This document shows positions 11,896 to 20,101 of a stretch of 45,755 bases of DNA, piece by piece (positions within the stretch are counted from its first letter, which is position 1; every line of letters starts with the position of its first letter). The notes under the pieces were generated by a model that worked only from the letters and a program-made list of their open reading frames with translations, searched no databases and was not told the DNA's origin. The DNA is from Bacteroidales bacterium (GTDB taxonomy: Bacteria > Bacteroidota > Bacteroidia > Bacteroidales > Muribaculaceae), in the NCBI GenBank assembly GCA_910575615.1, contig CAJTEX010000025.1:1-45755 (forward strand). The letters run 5' to 3'. The position numbers were made by a program, and so were the translations under genes.

Positions 11896-12000
11896 ATGGC
11901 TACCCGACTAATAATATTAGTGTCTTTGTGTGCCGTTGCCATTACTTCAATGGCGCAGTCGGTTATTAGCGGTAAAGTTTCAAACGCCGAGGGAAGCTGT
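11896..12000 (+). pseudogene. Chromosomal exported-protein gene cut by the prophage
   Basis: The frame starts with a signal peptide (MATRLIILVSLCAVAITSMA) and enters a segment reading VISGKVSNAEGS, the usual beginning of a carboxypeptidase-regulatory-like beta-sandwich found at the N-terminus of TonB-dependent receptors and other surface proteins. Similarity ends at about 11997, exactly where the prophage end begins, and the frame then runs into phage DNA and stops at 12123. The remaining part of the gene is not found in this window. What the intact protein did cannot be told. Confidence 0.65.
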
Positions 12001-12017
12001 GTGGATTTTATAATCCG

Positions 12018-12075
12018 CAAAACGAAATGTTACTGGACTTCAAAACGAAGCGATACAAAATTTAAAACGAAATGT
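12018..12075. repeat. Three phased end repeats, likely phage transposase sites
   Basis: CAAAACGAAATGT (12018-12030), CAAAACGAAGCG (12041-12052) and TAAAACGAAATGT (12063-12075) are direct repeats with 23- and 22-bp spacing, about two helical turns, placed right at the phage-host junction. Mu-type transposases bind such repeated end sites. The matching set expected at the other phage end is not present near 44.4 kb. Confidence 0.6.
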
Positions 12076-12166
12076 GCCTTTGAATATCATCCTACAACGC
12101 CTGGCAACAGGGATGTAGGATGATTTTTATTGGGTGATTTCCAAATAATTTCCCATTGCGTTTGAT

Positions 12167-12667
12167 TTATTTCCTGAATTTCTTGATGAGCCATATCACG
12201 GCGATGCAGACCACGGCCCCGACGGCCCCGATGGCGAAGCCGCCGAAGTCCATCTTGGCCTGCTCCCACTTGGTCAGCCGCTTTTCCACGGGATAGGGGA
12301 CGGGGATGGAGTCCGACTTCACCGATTCAAGTAGCAGGCGCAGGGACTTGATTGTGCTGTCCTGTTGCCGCACCATGTGTTCAAGCTCCTTTTCCCGGTG
12401 GGACGCGACGTAGACCACGCGCTCCCTGTCGTGCCTGGCGGTGTCGCCGTTCTCTTTCAGCACCACGATCTCCTTTGTGCGGTCTATCAGGGAGTCGGAG
12501 GATGCCTCCCGACGGAACATGGACTCAAAGAAACTTCTCATACGCTCATATAGCCCGGTGGTGTCAGCCTTGACATACTCCGTCCTGACGGTCTCCACCG
12601 GCTCGTACACCGTGCGGGTGCAGGAGGCGCACAACGCCAGCAGCGCGAATATCACAAGCCCCCTCAT
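12167..12667 (-). CDS. Probable unimolecular spanin (lipoprotein with C-terminal membrane anchor)
   Basis: The 166-aa protein has a lipoprotein signal with lipobox LCASC near residues 12-16, a long helical middle rich in charged residues, and a single C-terminal membrane segment (FAIGAVGAVVCIAVIWLI) followed by KKFRK. An outer-membrane lipid at one end and an inner-membrane helix at the other is the design of u-spanins, which fuse the two membranes at the last step of phage lysis. The start codon overlaps the stop of the upstream gene. Function is inferred from topology and position, not from sequence family. Confidence 0.65.
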   Translation of the reverse strand: MRGLVIFALLALCASCTRTVYEPVETVRTEYVKADTTGLYERMRSFFESMFRREASSDSLIDRTKEIVVLKENGDTARHDRERVVYVASHREKELEHMVRQQDSTIKSLRLLLESVKSDSIPVPYPVEKRLTKWEQAKMDFGGFAIGAVGAVVCIAVIWLIKKFRK

Positions 12668-13071
12668 GAGATGGTGATTTTGATGTCCTCGCCCTTGTCC
12701 TGCGCCTCAAGCAGATGCTCCGTGACTCGCTTCTCCCAATATGTGGAGTTGAGAACCTTGCCGACGGCACTGTTCTCTCCCACGAGTATGCACCCGGCAC
12801 TGTCCTTGGCCGTGTTGCCCCTGTGGATGAGGATTCCCTCGAAGTGGGGCACCCCCAGCAGGCGCGGGAGCAACCGTTTGAACTTGGGGCTGATGTTGAC
12901 CACGATGTCGTATGTCCCGGCGGGGATCGCCGTCTCACCCGGCACTTTCTTCACCCTGGAGAGGTCGCGCACTCGGTCTTCGAGGGTGTCGCACCAATAC
13001 TGCCCGTCGACGTGGAGCTTGCCGATGGTGTATGTGTCGCGCAGGACCACGCGTCTCAGCGTCAGTTTCAT
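12664..13071 (-). CDS. DUF5675-type phage protein, possible cell-wall enzyme
   Basis: The 135-aa protein reads as the DUF5675 family seen in many Bacteroidetes prophages. It opens with a beta-rich stretch (LRRVVLRDTYTIGKLHVDG) and carries ILIHRGNTAKDSAGCILVG in the centre. The H-x(8-11)-S-x-G-C arrangement recalls the L,D-transpeptidase active site (HGT...SHGC). A role on peptidoglycan is plausible but unproven. It overlaps both neighbours by four bases, so it belongs to one translationally coupled lysis group with the spanin. Confidence 0.6.
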   Translation of the reverse strand: MKLTLRRVVLRDTYTIGKLHVDGQYWCDTLEDRVRDLSRVKKVPGETAIPAGTYDIVVNISPKFKRLLPRLLGVPHFEGILIHRGNTAKDSAGCILVGENSAVGKVLNSTYWEKRVTEHLLEAQDKGEDIKITIS

Positions 13072-13460
13072 GCGTCACCTCCTTTCCCGTTGGCGTACAG
13101 CGACGCGTCCTTGGCCCTGAGCTTGCACTTCTCGACGTAGGCGTTGTATTCCGCGAACTCGTCGACAGCGGGGCCGGACAGCTCTTCCCCCTCGCCGAGA
13201 GGCGCGGGAGCCATCAGGGCGTTGAGCATCTTGCGCTGTATCGCGAACTCCTCGCTCTCGCTGTATCGTTCCCTCACCATCGCGGCGACCTGGTGGTCAT
13301 AATCCCCCTTGGTGTAGGCCGGGACGGAGTCAACCTCCTCAAACATGTCTGCGGAATAGCCCGGCAGGGAGGTGGAGCGGCGGAAATAGTTGTCGGAGCC
13401 TTTTCGTCGCACCATCTTTCCTGTGTCTGAAAAAACCTGGTTGTTTTCAATCCGTATCAT
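13068..13460 (-). CDS. Conserved phage protein of unknown function
   Basis: The 130-aa soluble protein starts MIRIENNQVFSDTGK and contains KMVRRKGSDNYFRRSTSLPG followed by acidic helical segments. Similar short proteins stand at the end of tail-fibre modules in Bacteroidales prophages, but I know of no function. There is no signal peptide or membrane segment. The next gene overlaps its stop by four bases. Confidence 0.7.
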   Translation of the reverse strand: MIRIENNQVFSDTGKMVRRKGSDNYFRRSTSLPGYSADMFEEVDSVPAYTKGDYDHQVAAMVRERYSESEEFAIQRKMLNALMAPAPLGEGEELSGPAVDEFAEYNAYVEKCKLRAKDASLYANGKGGDA

Positions 13461-13471
13461 TACGTGTCTTG

Positions 13472-14296
13472 TTATGTTGTGAATGTTATGTTTTTTGTGG
13501 CGGCGGAGTCAACAAGCTCCGGCGGAAGCTTCGCGAACACGTCGGCATGGAGTTTGATGCTTATCTCTTTCGTGTTCTTGGCGTTGGCGACTATCTGGGC
13601 CAGGCTCTCCATCGTGATGCCAGGTTGATTGCCCAGGTCTATCGAACGGGTCAGGCCCATGATTGTCAGGTTGACGAGCGACGGCTGGTCTGCAATCCTG
13701 AGGCCATCGCCCATGACATCGGCCAGACCAATTATAGTGTGGAGCTTTGGCGCGCCAAACACGGGGAATCTCCATGCGATGTTCGTGGCGTTTATGACCT
13801 CGATGTTCTTGCAATAATAAAAAGGATAGCCCACCTCTATTCCGGCCATGTGTTCAGCCGGGAAGTTTGTCCTCATCTTTGCGTTGCAAGAATACAGGGC
13901 CTGGCAGCTGCCTCTCTGGCAGTCTCCCGCTTCAAGGATGTCGATTGCCTCTTGTGTGCTGATGTCAAGCAGCCCGTTGAGCTCGAAGAATCCTGAATCC
14001 TCGTTGTAGCATCCTATTATCCTCAATGAGTATTCTCTTTGACAATAGTTGCATTTTCGGTTCCATGCGTCAATCAGCACCTGACTCGGCCTTGCCCATG
14101 CCGCATCCGACTTCTCCAGCTCTGTCTTCTCGGCTTCCGTGACCTCGCGATAGTCGCCAACAGACTCCTCCGTGGTCAGTATCTTCCGTTTCCAGAAACC
14201 ATGGAAGTTGGTGGGCGCGGACTGGGTGACCCACGAATCACCCCCCCCGGATGTGTATATCTCTGTGTATAAAGCTGTTGTGTTGATTTGTATCAT
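13472..14296 (-). CDS. BspA-like leucine-rich fibre candidate 1
   Basis: The 274-aa protein has an N-terminal region of unknown fold and a C-terminal half of irregular leucine-rich repeats of the BspA surface-protein type (for example VINATNIAWRFPVFGAPKLH and LVNLTIMGLTRSIDLG). The end, with ISIKLHADVFAKLP then AATKNITFTT, matches the ends of the next two fibre-like proteins, so the three appear related. In phages such proteins at the end of the tail operon usually bind host surface receptors. Several cysteines (CNYCQ, CQRGSC) may form disulfides or bind metal. Confidence 0.6.
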   Translation of the reverse strand: MIQINTTALYTEIYTSGGGDSWVTQSAPTNFHGFWKRKILTTEESVGDYREVTEAEKTELEKSDAAWARPSQVLIDAWNRKCNYCQREYSLRIIGCYNEDSGFFELNGLLDISTQEAIDILEAGDCQRGSCQALYSCNAKMRTNFPAEHMAGIEVGYPFYYCKNIEVINATNIAWRFPVFGAPKLHTIIGLADVMGDGLRIADQPSLVNLTIMGLTRSIDLGNQPGITMESLAQIVANAKNTKEISIKLHADVFAKLPPELVDSAATKNITFTT

Positions 14297-14300
14297 GATT

Positions 14301-15254
14301 CTATACTGTTGCGAATGAGATGTTCTTGGCCATCGCGTCCATCAGGATATTGTGCCATTCCGTGTTCGACTCGTCGGTCAGCTTGGCGTAAACGTCAGGA
14401 TGGACGGTTATGGTCATGGCCGCAGAGCCTGCCTGCGCCTTGCCGACGATGCCCTGCAACGAGGCGAGGTTGATGAGCGGCGAGTCGGCCAGCGAGAAGC
14501 TGCGGGCGTAGACGGTGCTGAGTACCACGATCGACTCCAGCGCGGAGCAGCCCTTGAATGTGGTGGAGCTGGCCTGGTTGCTGACGTTGGGGGCATAGAG
14601 CGTCACTTTCCGCAGCCTGGAACACCACCGGAAACAGTCTGTCCCGGGAATGAGCAATGACGCGTTGACCACCTCCACCTTGGAATTCCTGAATGTGTAG
14701 TTGCAGGTGGTGACACCGGTGTGGATTCGGGGAGGCAGGTGGGTGCGGATGTCGCAGTTGGCGTACAGGTTGGTGCGGTTGTCGTTTGTCATCACCCCGG
14801 CGGCGTAGACCGCGCGGGCCTCGGCGCACGACATCCCAAGCCCGTTGCAGAGATACATCTCCGAGGGGTCGGCCGCCTCGTCGACAGAGCAGCCTGCCGA
14901 CTTCCACAGCTCGCGGAACGCAAGCTCTGGCGCGTCGGCGATGGCGGCCTCGTTCGCGTCCACGCGCTCACCGAGGCCGTCGAGCCGCGATTGGATGTCG
15001 GCGAGCCTGGCGGCGAGGCGTTCGTCATCGGTCATCCCCTCAAGGAAGCGCAGTATCTCCCGGAAATTGTCGATGGCCGAGGAGCCGTCGGTCTCAAGCA
15101 GGGTGTCGAGCCTCCTTTCAAGGGCCTCAATCCTCTCGTCAGGCCCCTGGGTGAGCCACGCCCGGAGCCGCCCCGCGCTGACGTGGCGTGTGCTGTCCTT
15201 GTCGGCGTATGTGAATATGCCGTGGTCAGGCAGTGGCGTGGTCATCTGCTCCAT
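14301..15254 (-). CDS. BspA-like leucine-rich fibre candidate 2
   Basis: The 317-aa protein has an N-terminal segment (residues ~1-50) followed by a helical stalk-like region with heptad character (about 50-130), then a leucine-rich domain of BspA type ending ITVHPDVYAKLTDE...KNISFATV. The stalk plus receptor-domain layout fits a tail fibre. The ATG at 15254 was chosen because it lies just after the stop of the upstream gene (15259); an earlier in-frame start at 15281 would overlap it. It is a paralogue of the genes on either side. Confidence 0.62.
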   Translation of the reverse strand: MEQMTTPLPDHGIFTYADKDSTRHVSAGRLRAWLTQGPDERIEALERRLDTLLETDGSSAIDNFREILRFLEGMTDDERLAARLADIQSRLDGLGERVDANEAAIADAPELAFRELWKSAGCSVDEAADPSEMYLCNGLGMSCAEARAVYAAGVMTNDNRTNLYANCDIRTHLPPRIHTGVTTCNYTFRNSKVEVVNASLLIPGTDCFRWCSRLRKVTLYAPNVSNQASSTTFKGCSALESIVVLSTVYARSFSLADSPLINLASLQGIVGKAQAGSAAMTITVHPDVYAKLTDESNTEWHNILMDAMAKNISFATV

Positions 15255-15258
15255 TGTC

Positions 15259-15534
15259 CTACGCGTCTTGGTCGGTGTCACTGGCCGCCTCCTGGGCGGC
15301 GATCATCTGTCTCACATCCTCGGGGGCCGCAGCGAGGGCGGCCTCGCGCTGGGCGGCGAGTATCTCCCCGGCCTCCCCGGCGGTTATCTCGCGCCAGTTG
15401 CCGGGGGAGTCTGTGGCCGCGAGGTAGACGGTGTCCGTCACGGCCCGGTCGGCGATGGCGACCTCGGCACGCTGGGTCAGGAAATGCCCCTGGTCGGCGT
15501 GGAGGACGCGGGTGGTGTAGTCTGTCTGTGTCAT
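15259..15534 (-). CDS. Small phage protein in the fibre module
   Basis: This 91-aa protein begins MTQTDYTTRVLHADQGHFLTQ and has an Ala/Glu-rich helical second half (AGEILAAQREAALAAAPEDV). It is unrecognised. Its place between fibre genes suggests a fibre adaptor or chaperone, but nothing in the sequence proves that. Confidence 0.6.
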   Translation of the reverse strand: MTQTDYTTRVLHADQGHFLTQRAEVAIADRAVTDTVYLAATDSPGNWREITAGEAGEILAAQREAALAAAPEDVRQMIAAQEAASDTDQDA

Positions 15535-15584
15535 CGTTCCTTGTGTCTGGTTGGTGTTGTTGTCATTGTGATATTTGGCCCATG

Positions 15585-16913
15585 TCAGGACAGGGAGAAG
15601 CCCTTGGCGGTTATGGCGGCCAGCTCCTCGGCGGTCAGTCTGTTCCTGACGGTGGAATGCAGCCGTATGGTGGCGGGGGGAAGCCCGGCAGCCGCGCGGT
15701 CATAGGAATCGGTCAGCAGGGTGTCGACGAGCGACTTGCGCGCGTCGGGATGGTCGGGGGTGTCCTTGCCCCAGTACCGGGCATAGGAGAAGTCGTAAGT
15801 GGCGCAGCTGCCCTTGCCGAGGTTCAGGATGCGGATGAAGCGCAGGTTGGGCCAATACCGTGGGGATGCAACCGCGCGCAGGAAGTGGGTAGTGTCAGTG
15901 ACCGACGAGAAGTCCAGCCCCTCGATTCGTTCAAGCGACTGCACGTCATACGAGCACAGCGTCCACGTCAGGCTTGACACGCTCTTCCATGCCGACAGGT
16001 CTGGTATGACCCTCGGTGTCTGGGGCGACCACGCGAACATGTATGAGAAGTTGTTGACATCGTTGAAATCCATCACCGGCATCTGGCTCACCCGCGCCTG
16101 CTGGAACAATCCTCCGAGGGCAACCATCGGGGCGGAGCCACGCAGCGTCACCGAACCAAGGTCCATGGCGTCGGCAAGCACCGCCACTCCTTGGTACATG
16201 GAACCCATCCAGGTGGCGTTCCCGAAGTCGGTGACAGGCAGGTAGGACAAGGAGGAGCATCCCATGAACATGCCTCCGAGGTATGTGACTTCGTCGGTGT
16301 ATGACAGAGGGGGGATTGTGGTCAGCTTGTAGTCGTTGGCGAAGATGTTGCGCAAGGCGGCGAGCTTCGGGAAGTCGACCGGCGGGACTATCTCAAGTTC
16401 CGGTAGGAAGCTGCACATCACGCCGTTGCAGCTCGTCAGCGAGGAGTAGTCGAACTGAGGGACGCGGCGCAGCCGCGCGCTTTTGGCCGTGCCGCCATCC
16501 CCGAGGAAGGGGTGAAGCATGTACGTCACCCCGGAGGTGTCGAGCAGCGGGATGTACCGGAGGTTGGAGCAGTCTCCCCACGCCTGCGATATGCTCTTGA
16601 CGTTGGAGGTGTCCATCTTGGGGAACACGACCATCCGGGTGTCCCCGTGCCACGTCTTGGTCAGGGCCGTCGTTGCCGGGTCATATGCTTCCATCAGCCC
16701 CCGGGCGTAGTCGATGTCCTCCTGTGTCAGGGCAGGGACATCCTCCAGGCACTCCTCTGTCTCGGTGGGGGCGTAGCCTATAGAGGCAAGCCCCTCGCGC
16801 AGGGCCACCTTGGCCCCGGCCTCATCCATCGCGAGCGGGGACACCACCGCGTCGGCCTCATCGTCGCCGTAGCCGATGGCCACGAGGCGGGCGATGAGCC
16901 GGGGCTTTATCAC
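15585..16913 (-). CDS. BspA-like leucine-rich fibre candidate 3 (largest)
   Basis: The 442-aa protein has an N-terminal helical segment (about 1-90) and then about 300 residues of BspA-type repeats, such as FPKLAALRNIFANDYKLTTI and MFMGCSSLSYLPVTDFGNA, which describe threshold-like beta strands and turns. The C-terminal tail IRLHSTVRNRLTAEELAAI resembles the ends of the two downstream paralogues. I chose the GTG at 16913, which overlaps the stop of a 20-codon frame at 16910-16972; the frame is open further upstream, but there it overlaps the preceding gene. It is probably a receptor-binding tail fibre. Confidence 0.65.
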   Translation of the reverse strand: MIKPRLIARLVAIGYGDDEADAVVSPLAMDEAGAKVALREGLASIGYAPTETEECLEDVPALTQEDIDYARGLMEAYDPATTALTKTWHGDTRMVVFPKMDTSNVKSISQAWGDCSNLRYIPLLDTSGVTYMLHPFLGDGGTAKSARLRRVPQFDYSSLTSCNGVMCSFLPELEIVPPVDFPKLAALRNIFANDYKLTTIPPLSYTDEVTYLGGMFMGCSSLSYLPVTDFGNATWMGSMYQGVAVLADAMDLGSVTLRGSAPMVALGGLFQQARVSQMPVMDFNDVNNFSYMFAWSPQTPRVIPDLSAWKSVSSLTWTLCSYDVQSLERIEGLDFSSVTDTTHFLRAVASPRYWPNLRFIRILNLGKGSCATYDFSYARYWGKDTPDHPDARKSLVDTLLTDSYDRAAAGLPPATIRLHSTVRNRLTAEELAAITAKGFSLS

Positions 16914-16972
16914 CAGCTCATGGTGGAGCCGTCGGCCACGGGTATCCTTATTCTCTTGAGATGTTCCTGCAT
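16910..16972 (-). CDS. Possible 20-residue translational leader
   Basis: A frame of 20 codons starts at ATG 16972, overlaps the end of the DUF6734-type gene, and ends in a TGA that overlaps the GTG start of the next fibre gene. Such a position could couple translation of the two. No similarity is recognised. Confidence 0.25.
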   Translation of the reverse strand: MQEHLKRIRIPVADGSTMSW

Positions 16973-17796
16973 ATCCTTGATGTCTTTTCGTGTATTTCGG
17001 GTGATATAGCCAGCAGCGCGGCCCGGCACTTGTCAAGCAGCTCGAACTTGCGCGAGGTCACCACATGCTGGTAGCCTATGCGGGTGGCCGTCTGGCCGTG
17101 GCCAGTGTCGCCCGGGAGCATGAGCTTGACGCGTGCCCCGGCCCGGCGGCAGAGCTGGAAGGCGTGGCGTTGCTCGATTATCACGTCGGGCGTGAGGTCG
17201 CGGCCCCCGTCGAGCAGCCCCCGGGCGAGGCCGCTCAGCTCCAGGGCCATCCCCTTGTAGGCCGCGAGGTAGCTTTCCATCAGGGCCGGGTCGCGGAAGC
17301 CTATGGCCCCGGTGTTGTAGGCCCCGGGGCGGTGGGTGTCGAGACCGCGTGAGGCGCAGACCCGGGGATGGCGGTCGAAAAGGACGTTCTCCTTCTCGTA
17401 CCACTCCGACGACTCGTAGTGCTGGGCGATGAAGTCCCAGCGGCTCCCGGCGATGTCATCCAGCAGGGAGCGGCGTTTGATGAACACGTCCCCGTCGATG
17501 TGGACGGCCCCGGGGCCTGCCGCCTCGATCGCCCACATCTTCCCGGCGGCCCAGAAGCGCGGGTGCAGCTCCCGGGGCATGGAGTCGAGCGTCAGGTGGA
17601 CGGAGTCGTAAGGCAGGTGGCCCAGCAGGGCCGCCCCCAGGGAGTCGGCGTGAAGCTCGATCTCGGCCCCGGCGGCCTTGGCGTAGGCCACCGACAGGGC
17701 GTAGTACCAGATGTTCCCGGCTATCCTCCGCAGGGAGTCCACACCGTAGCAGTCTATCGACAGCGGGCGTGTGTTGAACGAATGAACCAGCCTCAT
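16948..17796 (-). CDS. DUF6734-like putative glycosyltransferase in the tail module
   Basis: The 282-aa protein starts MRLVHSFNTRPLSIDCYG and shows VHIDGDVFIKRRSLLDD, with the acidic pair D101-G-D103 typical of GT-A sugar transferases (the DxD metal site), and YNTGAIGFRD further on. This fits the DUF6734-type group of putative glycosyltransferases. The frame is open upstream but that part is out-of-frame shadow of the preceding gene, so the ATG at 17796 was chosen; it overlaps that gene's stop by four bases. A glycosyltransferase among tail genes could decorate the virion, the host surface or DNA; none is shown. Confidence 0.6.
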   Translation of the reverse strand: MRLVHSFNTRPLSIDCYGVDSLRRIAGNIWYYALSVAYAKAAGAEIELHADSLGAALLGHLPYDSVHLTLDSMPRELHPRFWAAGKMWAIEAAGPGAVHIDGDVFIKRRSLLDDIAGSRWDFIAQHYESSEWYEKENVLFDRHPRVCASRGLDTHRPGAYNTGAIGFRDPALMESYLAAYKGMALELSGLARGLLDGGRDLTPDVIIEQRHAFQLCRRAGARVKLMLPGDTGHGQTATRIGYQHVVTSRKFELLDKCRAALLAISPEIHEKTSRICRNISRE

Positions 17797-18362
17797 ACGT
17801 CCCATTCCCCTATGGTGAAGAAATCGCTCCCGTCCTGGTAGCCGTACCCGTATGGCTGGGCGGGCAGCTCCTCGCGGGTGGCGGCCTCGCGGGTGACCGG
17901 GACGCGGTAGACGGCCTTGTCGGTGACAAACTCGACGTGGCCCAGCACAGGCACCTCCGCGAGGATGTGGGGGAGCATCAGCTCCGCCTCCACCAGCGAC
18001 GGGCAGGGGGCCGCCTCCCTGACGAGGGTCACGCCGAGTGGGCCGGGGGTTACCACGCGCTCGTCGCCGTCGGGGTACCCCCCGTCGGGCAGATACGCCG
18101 TGAACTCCACCCGCAGCACCCCGGGCGAGAGGCGGTGGTCGTTGAACACCACCCTTATCCGGCCCCCGTCGTTGACGCAGTTGACGCACTCGCCCCCGAT
18201 GCACGACGCGGTGTAGGTCTTGAAGGCCCAGTCCCCGGTGTGGAACACCGCCTTCCAGTCGTGGTCCGGGAACGGCAGCTCCACCGGCTCTCCGCGGCCC
18301 GCCTGACGGGCGAACAGCCGCAGCAGCATTGAGAAGTCTGATTTGTGGTTCACTTTTCTCAT
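17793..18362 (-). CDS. Conserved tail-module protein of unknown function
   Basis: The 189-aa protein begins MRKVNHKSDFSMLLRLFARQ and has a beta-rich body with the phrase CIGGECVNCVNDGGRIRVVF. Proteins with this start and body are common between the baseplate and fibre genes of Bacteroidales prophages, so it may be a baseplate wedge or fibre attachment protein. The start was set at 18362 because upstream codons fall in non-conserved sequence overlapping the hub gene. Confidence 0.65.
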   Translation of the reverse strand: MRKVNHKSDFSMLLRLFARQAGRGEPVELPFPDHDWKAVFHTGDWAFKTYTASCIGGECVNCVNDGGRIRVVFNDHRLSPGVLRVEFTAYLPDGGYPDGDERVVTPGPLGVTLVREAAPCPSLVEAELMLPHILAEVPVLGHVEFVTDKAVYRVPVTREAATREELPAQPYGYGYQDGSDFFTIGEWDV

Positions 18363-18382
18363 AACGTGTAGTCTTTCTTTGT

Positions 18383-19855
18383 TCAGTCGGTGAGGATGAT
18401 GTGGCCGGAGGCCTTTATCGCCCCCGCCTCGATGTCGTGGTACCTGCGTATCCACACCGTCTGCGGGTCGGTCACCGTGGCCGCCTGCAATTCCGGCGAG
18501 GGGAAGAAATACCGCCCGTCGGGGACATAGTAGCTCGCGGCGGCTGTGAAGTCGGTGTCGGACAGCTTCTTGCGGAAGAACCTGTCGCGGTAGGGGGAAT
18601 AGTCGCTGGTCACACCGGCCCTGACCTTGAACCGCCAGTACTCGTCAGCGTCCAGCGTCCTGCCGGAGCGGATGGCCGACTGGTTGGAGGCGATTTCCCT
18701 GACGAGGGAGTACGCCCGCCATGAGTAGGGCTGCGTGTCGGGGGTGACGGGGCCGTCGAGGAACAGAACCCAGGTCAGCTCCCCCTCCTCGTCGAAGACC
18801 TGCGCCACCGCCGGCTTCCCTTTCCTGAATATGGGGATGAGGGTGCCGTCGATGGGCGTGGTGCCAGTCGAGGCGGCCGAGGCCGCCGGTGTCAACGTCG
18901 CATCCTCCTCAAGGCTGACGTAGTCGAGGCCGAGCTTGAGGGCGAGCGTGACCCCGTCCTCGTGGTAGAACCGGATGAACGCGTCGCCGAACTCCCCGAT
19001 GGTCACGCGTGTCTTCCCGTCCGACTTGGTGGCGAGCTTGCTGACCTCTATGAGGTTGGCGTTCAGCACCCCGCCGGAGAAGAGCGCGGCCACGAGGTCG
19101 CCGTTCTTTATCCTGACCTTGTCGGCCTGGAGCGTCACCCCCTCCTCGGCGTCGAGCGTCAGGCCCGCGCGCTCCTCGCCGTCGACCTTCACCGATAGGG
19201 CTATCTCGTCGGCCTGCTGGCTGATGACGCTGTCGTAGTCCTCGCCGACCGGCACGAAACGGGTGGCCAGCACACCCTCCTCGAGCTTCGCCTCGCGGAT
19301 GGTCAGGGTGTAGCGGTTGAGGTTGAAGCCGTTGGGGTAAAGGTAGACGCTGAGCCACATCTCGCCGGAGGGGATGCTCTTGGCCGTGCGCATCCGGAAG
19401 GTCTGCCGCAGGGTCGGGTTGGTGGGGTTCAGGAGCTTGTCCTGCGGGTCGGTGGCCGGGATGAGGTATGCCTGGCTCGTGATGTCGCAGACGGCGGCCC
19501 TCATCGTCATCGAGGATGTCCCGGGGCCGCCGGAGATGCTGAACAGCAGCGTCAGCGTGTAGTCGGTGTCGGGCTTGAACCTGCCGCTGTCGACCTTGGT
19601 GCGGAACAGCAGGGTCGACAGGCCGCTGACATCCTCCTTGGCGAAGAACGACGCGCCGCCTCCCCCTTTTATCTGGCTGACGGAGAACTGCCCGGGAGGG
19701 TATGCCTCCCATTCCCCGCCGGGAAGCCCGGCGAGGTTCGCGCTCGTCCTCGACACCTTGCCGATTATGCCGTCGGCGGTGACCGACAGCGCGCCGACGC
19801 GCTCCTCGACCTCGTTGCTTTTCCGGGCCTGGGCCTCGATGGCCTCCCTGGTCAC
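18383..19855 (-). CDS. Baseplate hub/tail protein, C-terminal fragment split off by MITE 1
   Basis: This 490-aa frame is the second half of the long tail gene that starts at 22934. Joining the sequences across the 9-bp duplication ATTCCGAAT restores one continuous frame (SLDSE then YRASLEVTREAIEAQ). The content is a helical connector (MTREAIEAQARKSNEVEER), a beta-sandwich region that may bind carbohydrate, and further repeat-like beta segments. It could still be translated from the ATG at 19855 if a promoter lies upstream; the MITE carries a possible outward one. Alone it lacks the hub domain. Confidence 0.75.
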   Translation of the reverse strand: MTREAIEAQARKSNEVEERVGALSVTADGIIGKVSRTSANLAGLPGGEWEAYPPGQFSVSQIKGGGGASFFAKEDVSGLSTLLFRTKVDSGRFKPDTDYTLTLLFSISGGPGTSSMTMRAAVCDITSQAYLIPATDPQDKLLNPTNPTLRQTFRMRTAKSIPSGEMWLSVYLYPNGFNLNRYTLTIREAKLEEGVLATRFVPVGEDYDSVISQQADEIALSVKVDGEERAGLTLDAEEGVTLQADKVRIKNGDLVAALFSGGVLNANLIEVSKLATKSDGKTRVTIGEFGDAFIRFYHEDGVTLALKLGLDYVSLEEDATLTPAASAASTGTTPIDGTLIPIFRKGKPAVAQVFDEEGELTWVLFLDGPVTPDTQPYSWRAYSLVREIASNQSAIRSGRTLDADEYWRFKVRAGVTSDYSPYRDRFFRKKLSDTDFTAAASYYVPDGRYFFPSPELQAATVTDPQTVWIRRYHDIEAGAIKASGHIILTD

Positions 19856-19881
19856 CTCGAGGCTCGCGCGGTATTCCGAAT

Positions 19882-20101
19882 TATTGCTGTCCGGTAAAAA
19901 AAGACAAAATCATATATTCTCTACAAATATAATAAGTTACACCTGTTTTACGAAAAAGGGCTTGTCATTTGAGGCGATGTGAAATTGGTAGCATTAAGCA
20001 TCAAAAAGCCCTTAAAAGACATCTATACGAGTCTGTTTCATGCTGTATGAGATAAAAATAGTCCATTTCCTATCATGTCAAAGTTTTACCGGACAGCAAT
20101 A
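19882..20101 (+). mobile_element. MITE-like element, copy 1 (220 bp)
   Basis: The element begins TATTGCTGTCCGGTAAAA and ends TTTTACCGGACAGCAATA, forming inverted ends, and is flanked by the 9-bp direct repeat ATTCCGAAT (19873-19881 and 20102-20110). It holds no transposase frame. By eye it is identical to copies 2 and 3 and in the same orientation. It splits the baseplate hub gene. A 9-bp duplication suggests mobilisation by an IS4-like or similar transposase; the parent is not in the window. Confidence 0.9.

Noticed and set aside
12352-13430. Plus-strand frames opposite the lysis and fibre genes (up to 172 aa)
   Set aside because: High-GC antisense frames with repetitive Arg/Gly/Ala content and no start signals; the minus-strand frames are conserved.
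14721-15977. A 418-aa plus-strand frame
   Set aside because: It lies opposite two fibre genes and is low-complexity Gly/Arg/Pro-rich shadow sequence.
18909-19712. A 267-aa minus-strand frame rich in Arg, Gly and Pro
   Set aside because: It is an out-of-frame shadow of the hub C-terminal fragment.
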